Positions 60,956 through 64,000 of a stretch of 64,000 nt of DNA are shown here, in pieces. The notes under the pieces are model-generated. The model made no database searches and had not been told where the DNA came from. It worked only from the letters and a program-made list of their open reading frames with translations. Each line of letters starts with the position of its first letter. The first letter of the stretch is position 1. The stretch comes from Cranoglanis bouderius (Eukaryota; Chordata; Actinopteri; Siluriformes; Cranoglanididae). Where the stretch lies: positions 16,466,810 to 16,530,809 of the forward strand of contig CM042546.1 of assembly GCA_023630585.1 (NCBI GenBank), read 5' to 3'. The position numbers were made by a program, and so were the translations under genes.

Positions 60956-62847
60956 AGTTGTGGTGGTTCAGTGGTTAAGGCCTTAACCTTAACCTTTTGT
61001 TCAGTTGTATTCTGCCTTAATTGTACCGGATTATGTGTTATTTTATACTATGTAAGATTTTACAGTACTTTACCATAAATATGTTTTACAGGTGTTTACT
61101 GTAAATTTTACAGTACTTTATTGGCTACCTTTCTGCCAGTAAACTACTGTAAAATTTACAAGTCTAAGATAACATCACTGATCACTGTGCTGTTGCAGTA
61201 GAATGAAATGCAGCCGAATACAGTGTACACACAGGACAGTATAAATACACATCTATTACACAGAACAACATGGTCCACATGCAATATATTAACATCATAA
61301 TCTACATATAATAGGCTATATCATCCAACAATGTCATGCAGTGAAATGTATAGTTTAGACTGAGAAGCTGAAGAACTAACTCATCATTCCACAATTGATT
61401 ATTCATAGATTCATGATTATTCACTCAAGATTATTTCTATATTCTTCATTCGTAAATAAAACAAATCTCCTATGGGTATTTTATGTGACTGATCACATAC
61501 TGTAAGCCCCAAGGTACAATTAAATACTGTTACAGGCTCCACACTAAACCTGAAAAGAATTTCTGTGATACCAAGGGAAATCAATTTAAGGCAGGTCACT
61601 TGGAGTGTCTTGCATTTTCTTTCAAAATCTCAGTTTTCCTTGTAATGATCTGACCTATATGCAGAGTGCTGGTGATCAGTTGGTTCTACCATACATCAAC
61701 CCAGAGCCATGCTTCAAATAAAGATTGATGCAAATACATGTCTATTTGTAATGTATTTATAAAAACCAATGGAAGCTGGCCAATGTATAGTACAGTGAGG
61801 TCTAATAATGCATAATGTACAATAAAAGGCACACCAAAAAACACAGTGAAAGATAATACACACAGCAATAAAAAATTATTTCAAAGGCCAGTACACAATG
61901 AACATCTGGGCACCATAATTATTACACTTCAATATAATTTTTGCAAAAGTGCATTATCACTTTTTTTTTTTTTTTTTAATAGTTGCATAGTTGCAAGTAG
62001 ATAAGCCATAATTTGTAATCTTGCCAAAAGCAGACAGATGTAGCCTGGCAAAAGATGGCAGTGTGCAACATTGATCTAGTCGCAGTAGCTGTTTGAAAAT
62101 GTCAGCTTTTCATTTGCCATATTAAAGGAGAGGCATCAGCCATTGATTTGCTGTCCTTTGATCTCATTTGCGATCTGTCCTTTCATGCAGCCTTCCCCCA
62201 ATCCTAAGGATGCTCCAGACTTGATAGGGAGCTATGAGAAGATGATTTATGTCTTTGAGTGATGGCCAAAAGAACAAGGGGCAAATAAACAAGCTAGTGG
62301 GGAACCATGGTAGCTTGTCAGCTCAAGGTTAAATCTTCATCATATGTAATTATAGCTCCAACACCGAGGCACCGGTAATACTGTTTAGGTCGATTACAGG
62401 GTAATCTTATTTATGAATCAGCAGTGCTTAATTCATGTTGCGTGAGCTCTTGCCAGAGCTGCTGTCAAATAATTTCTAAAATGACAGTTCTTGCAGTGAG
62501 GCAGTAGGTAAAGATAGCTATATAAATTTATCTAAATTATTTGGAAATTTTCAAGTCACATTCAACTTTGGTTTAGGGAATTGTATTTCTGTGAGCACAA
62601 CCCCTAAGGCTGAAGAATACCTAAATAGAACAATGATTTTCTAGAAAACATGTCACACATTTGTTAACAGTCTAACATCTAACCTCACAGGCTTACCTGC
62701 ATTAAATTGTAAAAACAATAGAGCAGATGGTTCGAGCAGGCCTGCTTTTTTCAACTGGACTCTGTTATGTCACTCAAATTTAGACAGCCTAAAATCTCTG
62801 AATAGAGTCTTTATGGATTTTAATAGCTCTTAAACTACCTTTCAAAT
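60956..62847. other. intergenic, no supported gene
   Basis: AT-rich, with a short tRNA-like fragment GTGGTTCAGTGGTTAAGG at 60,963-60,980 (possible SINE head). A poly(T) run lies at 61,962-61,978. Three related blocks near 61,040-61,150 contain TTTACAGTACTTTA and TACTGTAAA. Confidence 0.55.
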
Positions 62848-64000
62848 ATACTCTGATCAGCCATAACATTAAAACCACCTACCTAAAATTCTGTAGGTCC
62901 CCCTTGTGCTGCCAAAACAGCTCTGACCATTCGAGGCATGGACTCTACAAGATCTCTGAAGGTGTGCTGTGGTATCTGGCACCAAGATATTCCTTAAAGT
63001 CCTGTAAGTTGTGAGGTGGGGTCTCCATGGATTGGACTTTTTTAACCAGCAGATCCCACAGATGCTCGATCGGATTAAGATCTGGGAAATTTGGAGGTGA
63101 AGTCAACACCTTGAACTCTTTGTCATGTTCTTCAAACCATTCCTGAACAATTTTTGCAGTGTGGCAGGACGCATTATCCTGCTGAAAGAGGCCACTACCA
63201 TTAGGGAACACCGTTGCCATGAAGGGGTGTACTTAGTCTGCAACAATGTTTAGGTAGGTGGTATGTGTCAAAGTAACATCCACATGAATGCCAGGACCCA
63301 ACAGAACAGAGAACATTCCCAGCAGAACATTGCCCAGAACATCACACTTCCTCCACCGGTTTGCTTTCTTTCCATAGTGCATCGTAGTGCCTCTCTTCCC
63401 CAGGTAAGTGATGCACACGCACCCAGCTGTCCACATGATGTAAAAGAAAACATGGTTAATCAGACCAGGCCACCTTCTTCCATTGCTCCATGGTCCAGTT
63501 CTGATTCTCACGTGCCCATTGTAGGCGTGGTGGTGGTGGACTGGGATGGGCACTCTGACCAGTCTGCAGCTACACAGTCCCATACACAGCAAGCTGTGAT
63601 GCACTGTGTGTTCTGACACCTTTCTATCATAGCCAGCATTACCTTTTTCAACAGTTGGTGCTACAGTAGCTTTTCTGTGGAATAGGTCCAGACGGGTTAG
63701 CCTTCACTCCCCACATGCACCACTGAGCCTTGGGCACCCATGACCCTGTCGCCGGTTCACCAGTTGTCCTTCCTTGGACCACTTTTGGTAGGTACTAACC
63801 ATTGCATACTGGGAACACCCCACAAGACCTGCCATTTTCAAGATGCTCTGACCCAGTCATCTAGCCATCACAATTTGGCCCTTGTCAAAGTCGCTCAGAT
63901 CCTTACACTTGCCTATTTTTCCTGCTTCCAACACATCAACTTCGAGAACTGACTGTTCATTTGCTGCCTAATACTGTATATCCCAGCCGTTGACAGTTGC
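62848..64000 (-). mobile_element. Tc1-like element cut by right window edge
   Basis: The left end ATACTCTGATCAGCCATAAC leads into a minus-strand transposase. N-terminal remnants lie near 63,640-63,920. SEHTVHHSLLCMGLCSCRLV is near 63,560-63,619, GPGIHVDVTLTHTTYLNIVA near 63,240-63,300, and NGSGLFQQDNASCHTAKIVQ with PNFPDLNPIEHLWDLLVKKV near 63,010-63,200. The latter holds the second Asp and the Glu of the DDE triad. Frameshifts exist near 63,230 and 63,420. Confidence 0.88.

Noticed and set aside
60963..60980. tRNA gene
   Set aside because: Only an A-box-like piece is present; no B box, anticodon stem or T arm.

Overview
This is a gene-poor, transposon-rich stretch of a vertebrate nuclear genome. 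The three genes are of ray-finned fish type, and the repeats (many Tc1-like families with long terminal inverted repeats, L2- and Rex1-like LINEs, a DIRS-like recombinase relic, a gypsy relic, 5S- and tRNA-derived SINEs) are those typical of teleosts. A catfish or a relative would fit, but I infer that from the repeat style only. No bacterial, organellar, tRNA or intact rRNA genes were seen.

Layout. (1) Positions 1 to about 21,690 (+ strand): the 3' two thirds of smyd2, a SET/MYND protein lysine methyltransferase. Nine coding exons (4050-21468) give 319 residues in one continuous frame; the upstream exons with the MYND finger lie left of the window. The intron after 12633 has minor-spliceosome (U12) AT-AC signals. 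(2) About 21,700-30,430: intergenic DNA with two abutting Tc1-type elements (22.2-24.5 kb), microsatellites and four Tc1-derived deletion copies. (3) 30,430 to about 39,800 (- strand): complete ctsb (cathepsin B), nine coding exons, 330 residues, with untranslated 5' exon candidates and two E-box/M-box-like sites. (4) 40.4-57.7 kb: a repeat landfill with an L2-like LINE end, two near-identical Tc1 deletion derivatives, an unidentified 187-codon ORF, a gypsy-type Pol relic, nested Tc1 and Rex1-like pieces, and an unusual diverged repeat of about 1 kb carrying a 36-bp minisatellite. (5) 57,720-60,300 (- strand): complete dlk1 (delta-like non-canonical Notch ligand), five coding exons, 385 or 383 residues. 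(6) 60.3-64.0 kb: intergenic, ending in a Tc1-like element cut by the window edge.

The three genes have unrelated roles (nuclear and cytosolic lysine methylation, lysosomal proteolysis, membrane signalling) and no operon-like relation. The most noteworthy signals are the AT-AC intron, the 1-kb repeat with its potentially translatable 12-residue period, the 42-bp perfect palindrome in the leader of one Tc1 family, a small hAT-like MITE carrying a perfect CRE inside ctsb, and the orphan ORF at 44.1 kb.
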